From Isoperla grammatica (lineage: Eukaryota; Arthropoda; Insecta; Plecoptera; Perlodidae): DNA of 64,000 nt. The stretch is taken from positions 46,888,361 through 46,952,360 of the forward strand of contig OX246743.1 in the NCBI GenBank assembly GCA_945910005.1, written 5' to 3'. The position numbers were made by a program, and so were the translations under genes. Every line of letters starts with the position of its first letter. Positions within the stretch are counted from its first letter, which is position 1. The notes under the pieces were generated by a model. That model was given only the letters and a program-made list of their open reading frames with translations, had not been told where the DNA came from and did not search any database. Below are positions 1 to 11,700 of this stretch, in pieces.

Positions 1-420
1 TTAACAGGCACTTGTCATCTGGATGGACTATTGGCATGTGGTAGATATGGTGAAGCCCACTATCTTCATAGTATGCGTAACATTTTTTCCCCTGTCATCC
101 TTTATCAGTGAGTGGAAGTTTTGAAGGAAACCATAAGGAGTGTTCACATACCGGACCAAAAACATCAACCACGTTTTGACTATTTACAAGCGAATGAATC
201 GAAGAGTACTTTCTATTGGATGTATTTCAGTACTTGTGAACCTACTTACTTACTGAATGGTCACTTAGCTTTCGATTGCCAGAAGTCAGTTCTTATCAAG
301 TGTGAAATACCCGGATGGGGGGAGATAAATATAAAGCACTCATTAATGATATCGCTAAAAATACATCATAGTTCTGAGATAGCAGAGGACAAATAACTAT
401 GGCCATTTTCACAATGTACC

Positions 421-535
421 GGCAATATTTGTTTGTGTAATGTGTGTAATATGTTTGTGTAATATGTTTGTGTAATGTCTGTAATATGTTTGTGTAATAT
501 GTTTGTGTAATGTGTGTAATATGTGTGTTTGTCAC
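421..535. repeat. Short tandem repeat, TTTGTGTAATATG type
   Basis: A TTTGTGTAATATG-like unit of about 13 bp recurs with variant spacers (GTGTAATGTGTGTAATATG). It produces a low-complexity open frame on the minus strand that should not be read as protein. Confidence 0.8.
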
Positions 536-649
536 TTACACACTCGATAAAGAAATATACTCTAATATAACAAGTATAATATTAGGAATGGCAAACTACT
601 TAGCTGCAGACGATAAGAGAAGATAGTTTTGTCGTTCACCAATATTATC

Positions 650-725
650 ATCCACTTTGTGACGCAACCAACCCTACGCGGAGTCGAACCAGAGACCTCT
701 CGAATGATAGCCAAGCTAAATGTAT
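650..725 (-). repeat. Possible tRNA-derived SINE fragment
   Basis: On the minus strand a perfect B-box-like GGTTCGACTCC lies around 672-682, with a tRNA-like stretch including GCTTGGCTATC upstream of it. The fold is not a complete cloverleaf, so a SINE relic is more likely than a functional tRNA gene. Confidence 0.3.
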
Positions 726-1541
726 CGAAGTCGATGCACAGTCAATGTATCGATATTTTCAGCCTGGCTAGTAGTATCTTTGGTTCTCCTAAGACAATAT
801 CAAGCACCATCTGAGTACGGGAACAAAAACAAGAGTGGCTTGCTTGGCTCTCAAAAGGTTATGCAAGACAAATGTATGAGAAGTGACTTGGTTGATAGTA
901 ATACTTATAGTAACAGAACGATGGCGAAGGCAAATGTTGCGAGGATCTTGTGATACTGATTTCTCAAAGTCAATGGCAACAAGAAGTATGTAGGCATACC
1001 GGATACAGTGGCCGAATTATTTAGAATTTCTCCCAAAACTTTAATTTTGTATAACTGGGGCGAAGGAAGTGCACTCACAACACATTCACGAAGTACAACC
1101 ATTTATAATATAGGGGTCTATCAAGTTCTGTAATTATGTTCCAATTGTTATCACTGTTAACTTGTTGGTGGAATACCTCTTATTGTATGTTCTGCCATCT
1201 GCCACGATCAAGATTCATTTTTTCATATCTATTGAATAGTGCAAATAGTCACATCAATACATAAATATATATTTTCTTTTTTCCTATGCAGAGAGGCGGC
1301 TTCCTCAGCCATTCTTCTTCCTCGCTATCCAGTATAAAATGGCTTATTTTTAAATATATAAATTAATACAAATTTATTTCAGCTTTTAGCTGCACTTACT
1401 TTCTTAAGGGGGTTGGGGTTATGGGGGGGCTGGGGGGGGCAGTGACTCTTGCCTTCCTACATGCGCGGTGTTTATTGTCTGGTGTTGCTTACGCTGGACA
1501 GGTCTCTCTGGCCCATGATCCCATCCCAGGCAGCTCACGGG

Positions 1542-1550
1542 TTCTAATGA
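1542..1550. repeat. Left target site duplication, 9 bp
   Basis: TTCTAATGA directly precedes the left end GGCTCCGTCAAG of the 12.1 kb element. The identical 9 bp follow its right end at 13683-13691. Confidence 0.92.
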
Positions 1551-3040
1551 GGCTCCGTCAAGTTGGCCCCCCCACTATAAAGTTTAGGGTCAATTGTTAT
1601 CTCAATCGTTTGTGCATCGTTAGTGCACGTTTGTGCACGAACTTATTTCGTTTGTGCACATTTATTTCTTAAGATATAACGTTTTTTTTGTGGGGGGGCC
1701 AACTTGACGACCAGCCCCCCCACATGTCAAATGTTAACATTTTATGATGTGGGTCGTTTGTGCATCGTTAGTGCAGGTTTGTGCACTAAAAATTTTCGTT
1801 TGTGCACGTTTAGTTCTCGAGATATAACGGTTTTTTTTGTGGGGGGGCCAACTTGACGCAGCCCCCCCACATGTCAAATGTTAACATTTTATGATGCGGG
1901 TCGTTTGTGCATCGTTAGTGCAGGTTTGTGCACTAAAAATTTTCGTTTGTGCACGTTTAGTTCTCGAGATATAACGGTTTTCCTGTGGGGGGGCCAACTT
2001 GACGCAGCCCCCCCACATGTCAAATGTTAACATTTTATGATGTGGGTCGTTTGTGCATCGTTAGTGCAGGTTTGTGCACTAAAAATTTTCGTTTGTGCAC
2101 GTTTAATTCTCGAGATATAACGGTTTTTTTTGTGGGGGGGCCAACTTGACGCAGCCCCCCCACATGTCAAATGTTAACATTTTATGATGTGGGTCGTTTG
2201 TGCATCGTTAGTGCAGGTTTGTGCACTAAAAATTTTCGTTTGTGCACGTTTAGTTCTCGAGATATAACGGTTTTCCTGTGGGGGGGCCAACTTGACGCAG
2301 CCCCCCCACATGTCAAATGTTAACATTTTATGATGTGGGTCGTTTGTGCATCGTTAGTGCAGGTTTGTGCACTAAAAATTTTCGTTTGTGCACGTTTAGT
2401 TCTCGAGATATAACGGTTTTTTTGTGGGGGGGCCAACTTGACGCAGCCCCCCCACATGTCAAATGTTAACATTTTATGATGTGGGTCGTTTGTGCATCGT
2501 TAGTGCAGGTTTGTGCACTAAAATTTTTTGTTTGTGCACGTTTACTTCTCAAGATATAAGGGTTTTTTTGTGGGGGGGGCCAACTTGACGCAGCCCCCCC
2601 ATATGTCAAATGTTAACATTTTCTGGTGTGGATCGTTTGTACATCGTTAGTGCAGGTTTGTGCACTAAAAATGTTTGTTTGTGCACGTTTAGTTCTCGAG
2701 ATATAACGGGTTTTCCGTTGGGGGGCCAACTTGACGCAGCCCCCCCATATGTCAAATGCTAACATATTCTAGTGTGGATCGTTTGTGCATTGTTAGTGCA
2801 GGTTTGTGCACTAAAAATTTTCGTTTGTGCACGTTTAGTTCTCGAGATATAACGTTTTTTCCGTGGGGGGGCCAACTTGACTCAGCCCCCCATATGTCAA
2901 ATGTTAACATTTTCTTATGTGGATCGTTTGTGCATCGGTAGTGCAGGTTTGTGCACTAAACATTTTCGTTTGTGCACGTTTAGTTCTCGAGATATAACGG
3001 GTTTTCCGTGGGGGGGCCAACTTGACGCCGCCCCCCCCAT
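1551..3040 (+). repeat. Left terminal inverted repeat array
   Basis: About ten tandem units of roughly 146 bp. Each contains ATGTCAAATGTTAACATTTT, the TTTGTGCATCGTTAGTGCAG segment, TCTCGAGATATAACGG and a run of seven or more Gs followed by CCAACTTGACGCAG and seven Cs. The outermost unit (1551-1694) differs: it carries ACTATAAAGTTTAGGGTCAA and TTCTTAAGATATAACG, and only its mirror at the right end matches it closely. Short open frames here (for example 2756-2941) are repeat shadows. Confidence 0.95.
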
Positions 3041-3059
3041 ATTAGTCCTTCATTTAACG

Positions 3060-3497
3060 TGAAAAATAGTCTCAATCATATGGGCAAAGGGAATCATATA
3101 TGGTTTGATTCACAGAACTTCAGGGAATAACGCCTTGTATGATACTTTTAAAATCACCGACTCAACGAGGCGTCACGACGCTTTGAACATGAACGACGCC
3201 TCTTTTTTTCGCCAGCGCATGCGAACATTAAAATCACTAAACTCAAGACGATAGAAACCAATCATGTTTATTCTTGGTGTATTCTATTGTCAAGACCTAA
3301 TTTAGTATCAAAATTATTTGTGGTTTGTTCAACAAAACAGTCTGTTTCTAATGTAAATAGACCTTGTTTTATAATTTATTTTAGAATCGCCTTACTTTAC
3401 AATTTAAATCATATACGAATATGAATCAAACAATTATAAGTCATTTGGCTATCTTTGATTGTGTACAAACAATTTTGTTTGTATTTTTAGTATTGCG
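3060..3497 (+). repeat. Internal direct repeat, copy 1
   Basis: Starts GAAAAATAGTCTCAATCATA and includes GAGGCGTCACGACGCTTTGA and CGCCAGCGCATGCGAACATT. The same order of blocks recurs at 4955-5440 with small indels and substitutions. Confidence 0.88.
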
Positions 3498-4687
3498 TTC
3501 AGTTTTTCTGTAGGGGCAGGCTCGCAGGTCATCCAATCAATCAAAATCGAGTGTCATTATTCTTCCATCAACGAATATCTGCTGGAGGAATATTTAGATT
3601 GCATTCCAGTAGAACCTACTCCCCCAGATACCTATATGATTGTTGCTCTAAGTAAGTGTTTCAGAACGGTGCTGGCATGCTGGTAGGTTTTGAGATTCAA
3701 TTTAAGTCCCTTCCTCGAACAGAAGAGGGAATATCGAAGGCTGTTGACTTCTGATATGTTCTTGCCACCATATAATTCGCATACAAACATCTTTGATGCA
3801 CGTTGGACATCGAGAGACAAGTCAAAATCGTGTCCTAAATTGGATAGAGGCAATAGAGATGTAGTTGAGCGGTACATTCTCAATTCAGTAGTGTGGGAGA
3901 CGTTTCTCCACCTATTTAGATAGTTCACTAATTGTAGAAAATTCCAAAGGCATTGTGCACCACGATATCGTTGGCTAGAATAAAGTTAGGGGCCTGCACT
4001 ATGGAATCTGTTATGGTCCCAGTGGAAGTAATGGGGACAAACTGGAATATTCCATTCAAAAAATCACCACTTGTTAGTATAACAAAACAAAAGGTTTGAT
4101 TGTTACTCATCCATTACAAACTATTTGCCACAAGCACAAGAAAAGGGAGGCAGAAAACAAGGAATTTAAATGCAGGTATCTGTCATTCGAAACAGAACAA
4201 CCATAAGGAATCCTTGCAATACAAGGAATGAAACTAAAGACCTTTAATGGCACAAAGAAGAAAAATTGTTCTTCAAACCAAGGAGAAAATGTTGATCCGT
4301 CGAGCGGATAGAGTGCTATTTTCAGATATCACATTAGTTGCTATACAAATAGGCAACTAAACATGAGGTAGAATCACTTTCATGGGCTCTCACTTCATTA
4401 GATGCAGCTCCACGTAAAAAATCAAAATAAAGCCTTATGAAAGTTTTGCTGCTGTGGACGTACTGGACACCAGTAATATGATCTTTTCCCCAGCATAGGT
4501 AGGGTCTAACTAATTTGTGGTAAGTATAATATTTGTTTCGTAGGAAACCTGCGTAGGGACAATCCATGTCCATATCAGGTGAATAGCTAGGTATTGCGGT
4601 ATTTGGAAAAGTTGGGATGGAATTTCCGAGGACTGTTACTATGACTCAATCCTAGCACTCATCTTGTGACTGAGGGAAACCTCGGGA

Positions 4688-4800
4688 AAACCTTCAGTCA
4701 GGATTGCCGGGAGCCAGTATCGAACCAGCCACCTGTTGAATTAGGGTATCCGTCTTACCGTTGAGCCACCTCTATCGGTATCTTATCGATGGTTTGAGTT
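4688..4800 (-). repeat. tRNA-like (SINE-type) sequence, inverted partner of 11640-11700
   Basis: On the minus strand an A-box-like TGGCTCAACGGTAAGACGG (4751-4769) lies upstream of a B-box-like GGTTCGATACTGG (4715-4727), with spacing suitable for an RNA polymerase III promoter. The similarity with the opposite strand continues to about 4905. The other copy is at about 11495-11700. Confidence 0.55.
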
Positions 4801-4954
4801 TAGTGCAAAAGGTAACAAATTCTATTACAACATTCAACGGTGTTTCAATATATTTGTTTAAAATTCTGGAGGCGCTACGCGAATAGACATGGAATGTGAC
4901 TGAACCTTGCATATATATTTTAACAAATTGCATTCATTTAACTGACACAATAGT

Positions 4955-5440
4955 GAAAAATAGTCTCAATCATATGGGCAAAGGGTATCATATATGGTTG
5001 GATTCACAGAACTTCAGGGAATAACGCCTTGTATGATACTTTTGAAATCACCAACTCAACGAGGCGTCACGACGCTTTGAACTTGTCCGACGCCTCTTTT
5101 TTTCGCCAGCGCATGCGAACATTAAAATCACTATAACTCAAGACGATACAAACCAATCGTGTTTTTTCTTAGTGTATTCTATTAACAAGACCTTATTTAG
5201 TAACAATAATGAAACTTATTTGTGGTTTGTTCGAGAAAACAGTCTGTTTCAAATGTAAATGGGAGACCTTGTTTTATAATTTATTTTAAAATCGCCTTAC
5301 TTTCGATTGCTCTGAAATCTACAATTTAGATTATACATACGTAATATTCAACAGTAATATGAATAAAACAATTATAAAACATATGGCTATCTTGAATTGT
5401 GTATACAAAATTTTGTTTGTATTTTAGATCATGTTTTGTA
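4955..5440 (+). repeat. Internal direct repeat, copy 2
   Basis: Second copy of the 3060-3497 segment, sharing GTCTCAATCATATGGGCAAA, the GAGGCGTCACGACG block and GGCTATCTTGAATTGTGTA near its end. It then runs into unrelated GC-rich sequence at 5445. Confidence 0.88.
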
Positions 5441-5629
5441 TTGTGACGTGCCGCGCATTGTGGGTATCCCGCCTTCCCGCGCCTACGGCCGCACCGCGTA
5501 CACAAACATTAGAGCTTCGTTTCGTCTCGTTTTTGAACACTGAGTCACTGAGTATTTTATGCCATTATAGGACCTTTATGTTTGTATTGTTGTAAATTAT
5601 TGGTTAAGTTTGTATGTTGATAGTCTGTT

Positions 5630-5635
<6 letters not shown>

Positions 5636-5664
<29 letters not shown>

Positions 5665-5672
5665 AAAAAAAG
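5636..5672 (+). repeat. Poly(A) tract
   Basis: A run of about 35 A with one G interruption follows GTCTGTTTTTGT. A GC-rich segment (5450-5510) and an AT-rich tail precede it, as at the 3' end of a retroposed transcript. No upstream coding sequence is recognisable. Confidence 0.6.
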
Positions 5673-6891
5673 ATATATTTATGAAACATTTCACGTGTGC
5701 TGTAATCAATCAACAATCAATCAATCAATCAATCACAAATCAACAACAATTATCTTTATTTAGCTTACGCTTTTAGTCTACAGTATTAGTATACAGATTG
5801 CATATTCGTTTAGCAAATACGTATCACAATAAATATACAAAATATAGATAATAAATAAATATGATAAATAATAAATGTGTTGTGAAATACGAGCATCATC
5901 ATCAATAACATACATTGCCTTTATTGAACATTATTTAAGAAAAATAAGTTTCATGGAAATTATTACTTATTACTTCATTTAACTTATTAAACAGGTCATT
6001 TAGAATGTATTTGAAAGAAGTAGCGTATACCATTATATCTAAATCTGCGAACATGATTTACTTATATACTATGTACTGTAGTTCCACACACATATCGAAA
6101 CTACAGGGACACAGGGAGCAGGGTCGTAGAATAACGGACAGATACACGTTCACACACTCGTGTATTCTTGTCAACTGTCTTACAGTTCGGTTGAGGTTTA
6201 CCTTCAAACCTCGGGTGACATCACCGAGGATCAGGTGATGCACTCAGTGACGTCAGAACTACATAGTCCAAATCATACCACTATGTTTAGTAATTGTTCT
6301 TGTATTGCACGTTTGGTCAGACTAATCATGTTGGTCGTTGTGTTATTAATCGGAAAGATAATGTGTCTGGAAAAAGAGGTTTAGTAAAAGCAACGTTTTA
6401 GTTATTAATTATATATATATATTAATTATATTTAGAGTATCTATTTATAGATTAGTTTAGAATTAGACTCGTAACTGGACAGACAATTTAAACTGTCGCA
6501 CATGACAAATAAGGGTTAGAACAAACTAGATTAGAAGTTAGAACCATTAGAACTAAATGCAGATCTGAGATTGTCATACAAAATTGTGTTCAGATTACAT
6601 CATTGTATACGGCACCCCCCCGTCGTCGGGTTTTGAGCTTTTTCGATAAAATAAAAACTTAACATATTTGATAAAGAATGTAAAAAAGTAGATAAGAAGT
6701 GTAATTGGCTTTTATTTGTTTCTTGTTGTTTTTGCTTTTTGCTTTTTAAGTAATATCACAATCTTAAGATAAGAAGTCTGAATGGCTTTTATTTTTTTTT
6801 TTTATTTTTTCTTTTTTAAGATAGAATTATCCATTGTAGAACTGAACAATCTATTTGTAGATCTATTACTAAAATAGGATAAAATTGCACG

Positions 6892-7660
6892 ATGGTTTTG
6901 TCGCATCCTATTTGCACTGACATCGACCTCACACTTAACGAAACCAGAGACAACTGCATAACTTGCAAATCCCTCGAAGAATTCTCAAAATTTCACACCC
7001 CCCAAAAATCAAGCACGAACATCACTATTATCCATATTAATATACGCAGCATACAAAAACATTTTGATGAACTATTAGTCGTTCTCCAAAATACCTCAGT
7101 CAATTTTGATATTATAATATTAACGGAAACACAAATGAAATGCACTAATAATCAATTTGTAATCGAGAGGTACGAGTCTTACCATTATAATAATAAACTT
7201 ACATCACATGATGGAATATCTATCTTTGTCAAGGAAAACACTGTAAATAAAATTAACATTGAACAGATAAATGAAATAACTCAAGCCACCTGTATTTCAA
7301 TTACATTCAACAAAGACAATAAAAACTACACTATTTTAGCTTTATATAGATCGCCTTCCAGTAACATAAATATATTTATAGAAGAATTAGCCATTTATAT
7401 CCCAAAAATAAAATCAAACGTTAACATAATAATAGGCGATACAAACATAAATATCAAAGAAACGCAATGTAATGAATCGAGGAATACAAGAGATACATAA
7501 ATGAAACTACCAGAGAAACGGGCCTTAGTAAATCTTGCATAGATCACATTTTCATCAAATCGAAAATACAATCCAGTCACAACAAAAATTCAAGTACTAT
7601 AAAAACCTCAATTCTACATACAGCAATTACCGATCATTAGCCAATTACAATCCAAATTGA
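6892..7660 (+). pseudogene. LINE apurinic-type endonuclease domain, frameshifted
   Basis: From the ATG at 6892 the frame runs 202 codons with endonuclease/exonuclease/phosphatase-fold signatures: HINIRSIQKHFDEL near residues 48-61, IIILTETQ around 74-81, LALYRSPSSN around 149-158 and GDTNINI around 181-187. The family uses these conserved N, E, D and N residues to nick target DNA. The frame ends at 7500. The C-terminal part continues in another frame (about 7497-7640) with SCIDHIFIKS and a decayed ITDH motif, followed by a stop where a catalytic-site neighbour is expected. So the reading frame is broken inside the domain. Codon use is AT-rich like the rest of the LINE. Confidence 0.85.
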
Positions 7661-7664
7661 AACG

Positions 7665-9244
7665 GTGAATGGAGTAGAAGATAAACTTTTTCGCGATGAC
7701 GTAGAGAGTAAAAAAGAAATTAGGTCACTAATCTACGAAGTATTATATCAAAGAATGCAAAACGAAGGATGGCAAAACGTAATAAATGAACCAGATGTTA
7801 ACATTGCAACAAGCAACTTCATTAAAATACTAGGAGGCCATATTGATAAAGCGACTGAATGTAAAATCACAAATATAACTTCAAAAAAATTAAACCATGG
7901 ATTACACTAGGGCTAATTAAGTCAATAAGAACACGAGATAAACTTAGCAAACAAGTAATAAAACACCCTCTAGATACCGTACTCAAAGCATATTATAAAC
8001 AGTACCGTAACAAACTAAATCAGATCATTAGGATCACAAAACCTGATTATTTTAAGAATAAGCTACTGAATGCAAACAATAACATCAAAAAAGTGTGGAA
8101 CGTGATAAACGAAGCTACAAACAATTGTGTAAAAAAGCGTTTTGCTATAAAAGAAATAGCTACGAATAAAGGCATAATTAACGCGGACAACAACCCAACA
8201 CTAGTAGCTGATACATTCAATAATTACTTTACTGACATTGGGGGGAAAATGGCAGAGGAAATCTTAAAAAAGAAACAACCCTTCCCTGAAACTACCCCAT
8301 CTTTAGAACATAAACCAAGTAACACAGACAAATCTATTTTCCTCTATCCAGTTTCTGAAACAGAAATCTCATCATACATAACCGAACTAAAAGAAAACAC
8401 AGCGCCAGGAATCGATAACATACAATCAAAAACACTTAAAGCTCTGAAACCACTAATTCTAAAGCCAATAGCACACATCATAAACCAAAGTTTTACAACA
8501 GGTGTATTCCCTAGCGAATACAAGAACACCATAATTACACCTATACACAAAAAAGGAGATAAAACGCAAACAACCAACTACAGACCCATATCCTTTTTAA
8601 CAAATCTTTCGAAAATACACGAAAAAAGCATTAAAAAAAGAGTAAACGAGTACCTAGAAAACAACAAGATATTCTCACCAAACCAATACTGTTTTCGCGA
8701 AGGAAAGAGCACAGAAAATGCTATCTATAAACTAACGGAAGAGATACACTTGGCAATAAACCTAAACAAAAAACCTTTAGTAATTTATCTAGACCTAGCA
8801 AAAGCCTTTGACACGGTTTCTCAAAAAATACTTATTACAAAACTTGAAAAAAATGGAATCAGGAGTTTAGCACTAGAATTAATTAAAGATTATCTGAAAG
8901 GAAGACAGCAATACGTAAAAGTTAACAACTCCCTAAGTTCACCACAAGAAATTAAATGCGGTGTGCCCCAAGGCACTGTGCTTGGACCACTGCTGTTCAC
9001 AATTTACATTAACGACCTGTGTAATGCTAAAGAAGCACGCATTTTAAGTTTTGCAGATGACACTATTTTAATCATAACTGGCAATACATGGAGCGAAGCA
9101 TATAAACAAGCCAAGGAACTAATGAATAAAGTGGTCAAATGGTTAAATGAAAACCTTCTAACGCTAAATGAAGACAAAACTGTATACATAACATTTTCCC
9201 AAAAATTAAATGGACAACCTACCAACCCCAACCTTAAACTATAA
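7665..9244 (+). pseudogene. LINE reverse transcriptase domain, frameshifted
   Basis: A linker region open to 7910 shifts frame near 7893 into the long RT frame that ends with a stop at 9242-9244. Visible RT motifs are TAPGIDNIQSKTLKAL, NYRPISFLTNLSKIHEK, VIYLDLAKAFDTV, GVPQGTVLGPLLFTIYINDL and the catalytic FADDT block (about 9050-9066). This order and wording are typical of the CR1/Jockey group, whose RT copies the element RNA at the nicked target. The segment starting at 8093 begins with GTG, so it is not an independent start; it is the continuation of the same polyprotein. Key catalytic residues survive, but the frame does not. Confidence 0.9.
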
Positions 9245-10346
9245 ATACACTCTAACCTTTGTAGTAGGTACAAAATAAACTGCACGTGTAGTACAATAAA
9301 CAAAGTAGACCACACCAGATACCTTGGTCTCATAATGGATCAACATCTTCGATGACATAACCACATTTCATCTATTACAAAAAACCTAAAAAACACGATT
9401 TACAAATTCTACAATCTTCGAAACATTCTCTCTTTTCCTACGCTAAGACCTCGTTTACGTTACCCTCATCGTTACGATCGTAGGTTCTGGGTGCTTGACG
9501 TTCGTAACTCTACCAGCGTTCATACACAGTCATCACGGATCCACGGAATACTGTACACAATTTCAAAAATACAAATGGCGGGACGATGGAGCTTGGTGTA
9601 TTATTGAGGTTATCTTTTACGTTGTTGTTTAATTGGCGTAGAAACAGGTTTGATTTAATTCATATGACACGTATTAGACGAAACAATCGAGTTGTATTGT
9701 ATAGATATTTCTTTAGATCAAGTTTAGATGGCAACTAGTGTACTAACTGCCGTAGGTGTACTCTGGTAGACCTACCGACTGATTTACTAACTGTGCAGCG
9801 TTTACACTTGGAAAATGACCGTCGGTTGGTCGGTAATGTAGGCAACGGGGGGTAAGAATTGTATACCACGCATTGTTTCAATCAGTAGCACAATATGGTA
9901 TCCTAGGGTGGGGTGGAACATATATGGCACACGTCGAATAATTAATTATAATGCAAAAGATCGTTCTAAAAATAATACTTAAGAAACCACGCAAATATCC
10001 ATCCTCGCTTGTACATACAGAAAGCCAAAAACTTGATATTAGAAAGCTGTATGTTAAATCCTTAATCAACTATGTGCACCTAAACAAAAATACCGGAACA
10101 ATAAAAACAATATCACATCACATAAATACAAGGGTAAACACTAGCCAAAATCTTATTATGCACAGACCATCAACAGATATCACTCAAAGACATGCTCTCT
10201 ACCTAGGTCCTCGAATATACAACAAAATTACAAACTCAATCAAAATAAAGCAAGAATCTAAATCTAGATTCAAGCAATCCTTGAAACATTGGCTCACTAC
10301 AACATCCACGGAAACAATAGAAAATCTCGTAAATCTAAAAGAATAA
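9245..10346 (+). pseudogene. LINE C-terminal region, interrupted by a MITE
   Basis: After the stop at 9242 the same frame continues with DHTRYLGLIMDQHLR, another stop (TGA, about 9351) and a segment ending SFPTLR at the MITE. Past the MITE it resumes with IVYHALFQSVAQYG, has a stop near 9940, then an open stretch to 10346 ending ENLVNLKE. These blocks resemble the region that follows the RT domain in CR1/Jockey elements. Removing the MITE plus one TAAGA copy would restore the local reading frame across the insertion, which supports a simple insertion event. Confidence 0.78.
9449..9852. mobile_element. 404-bp MITE, copy 1 (inside the LINE)
   Basis: Flanked by TAAGA on both sides (9444-9448 and 9853-9857). 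The left end, CCTCGTTTACGTTACCCTCA, matches the second copy at 48824 almost base for base. The right inverted repeat has lost about 27 bp relative to that copy and ends GGCAACGGGGGG. No coding capacity is recognised. Confidence 0.85.
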
Positions 10347-10817
10347 ACCCCTTACAAACTGATACTATGCTAGACTGTCTCGTAAATTTAAATATGGATA
10401 TCATTGCAATGGATTAACGTACAATATATAACAATCGTGCAAAAATCCTACTTCAGAGATATATATTAGTTATAAGTTTCTATGCAAGTCAGTTATATTA
10501 GAGCAAGTTAGTTATTAATTCTCTATTTGTTTCTCATTTCATAGTATTAAGACTTATATATAGCATTATACATAGTCCTAGCTCTAGACCAAACTTAATC
10601 TTAATTTTCATTGTAAACAAAATAAGTATAGAGGCATGTTTTGTTGCTGATCTCTCAAGCTTCTGCTTATGACAGCAACAAAACAAGTTTACACTGTACA
10701 TATTCTGTATAGCCTACATAATTTCACTTAAAACATGTTAGCTCTTTACTATACTAGATAATAATGTTACTATTATACTTAAACGATCGCAGTGTAAACT
10801 TAAAAATGCAATAAAAA

Positions 10818-10848
10818 TGAATCTGAATCTGAATCTGAATCTGAATCT
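10818..10848 (+). repeat. LINE 3' hexamer tail
   Basis: Four to five copies of TGAATC follow ATAAAAA. Short simple-repeat tails are usual at the 3' ends of CR1/Jockey-related LINEs, so this marks the 3' boundary. Confidence 0.75.
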
Positions 10849-11699
10849 TGTATTTTATTCGGTGATGATTGATTGATTAATGGGGCTTAACGTCTCATAT
10901 TTATGCAACGATGACTAATCGAGACGATGAACGGGTGATAATGCAGACGAGAAAGATGATAATGACGGTGTCTTCGTTTTCAGAATCGGTAGAATCCATG
11001 GGCTGAACGTCAATGTTCTCCCCATCGTTCTCACCTTTAATTTTCATTGGCATTTCTTCAAGTTTTAATTGTACACATGTCCGTACATCGAAATCCATTC
11101 ATAACACAAAGCAAAGAAGTCAGAAATCAGCTCCAGTACTGCAGTAGGTGCCGGCGGGTTCGCAGCTCATGCAATCAATCTCAATCGAGTCGCCAATATT
11201 CTTCCATCACTGAAGATCTTGTGGAGAATTGTTTGGTTGCATTTCAATTTTAAATACTCAGACTCAGATACCTGCCTAGTAGTTGTCTCTAAGTATGTGT
11301 TTCAGAAGTATTGGCATAATGGAAGGTTTTGAGAGTCAATAAGTCCCTTCCTCCAACAGAAGAGCGAATAGTTGACATCTGCAACAAGCTCCAGTGTTTA
11401 TAATGTTGTGGCCTCTGCAATTTTTCAAAATAAATGCAAGGTTCCAGCCGTCTGAGTTCCTCTTTACCCTTTTAATGGAGAGCTCCAAATAAATATCAGT
11501 CACATTCCATGTCTATTCGCGTAGCACCTCCAGAATCTTGCAATAATCTTCAAAACAAATATCTTGAAACTCCGTTGAATGTTGTAATAGAAATTGTTAC
11601 CTTTTGCACTAAACTCAAACCATCGATTAGATACCGATAAAGATGGCTCAACGGTAAGACGGATATCCTTATTCAACAGGTCGGTGGTTCGATACTATT
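10849..11699. other. Foldback element interior, right part
   Basis: No gene recognised. It contains a GATTGATTGATTAATGGGGC dispersed-repeat start (about 10868), a diverged direct copy of the 3500-3740 block at about 11140-11380, and an inverted copy of 4690-4930 at about 11495-11700. Confidence 0.6.
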
Positions 11700-11700
11700 C
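11640..11700 (+). repeat. tRNA-like (SINE-type) sequence, plus orientation
   Basis: A-box-like TGGCTCAACGGTAAGACGG begins at 11644 and B-box-like GGTTCGATAC at 11685. It is the inverted partner of 4688-4800. It joins directly to the right terminal array, so part of its 3' end is lost. Confidence 0.5.

Larger units (their letters stand above)
1..1541. other. Host flank, no gene recognised
   Basis: I see no convincing gene here. The open frames are short and lack recognisable motifs. The stretch holds a T/G-rich short tandem repeat (about 421-535), a tRNA-like fragment on the minus strand (about 650-725) and G-rich DNA at 1408-1440 just before the foldback transposon. Confidence 0.6.
3041..6891. 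other. Foldback element interior, left part
   Basis: No intact gene. Contents are a segment (3060-3497) repeated directly at 4955-5440, a region at 3500-3740 with a diverged direct copy near 11140-11380, a reverse-oriented tRNA-like sequence (4688-4800), a poly(A) tract (about 5636-5672) followed by TCAATCAATCAATC, and AT-rich DNA leading into the LINE. The frame at 3459-3686 and frames on both strands at 3632-3928 are unrecognised. They may be remnants of element-encoded exons. Confidence 0.6.
6892..10848 (+). mobile_element. Decayed LINE retrotransposon (CR1/Jockey-type)
   Basis: Endonuclease, reverse transcriptase and C-terminal segments occur in the standard order on the plus strand. They are broken by at least two frame changes (near 7490 and 7893) and several in-frame stops (9242, about 9350, about 9940). 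The element ends in ATAAAAATGAATCTGAATC, a short hexamer tail of the kind found at 3' ends of CR1-related LINEs, rather than poly(A). A 404-bp MITE splits it at 9449-9852. The 5' limit is uncertain: it is set at the first recognisable ATG and an untranslated leader may extend further left. It lies wholly within the foldback element, so it inserted after, or moved with, that element. It is dead as a mobile unit. Confidence 0.88.

Noticed and set aside
4688..11700. Functional tRNA genes at the tRNA-like sequences
   Set aside because: A and B boxes are recognisable but acceptor and anticodon stems do not form a complete cloverleaf. The sequences are duplicated with flanks, as expected for SINE-type repeats.
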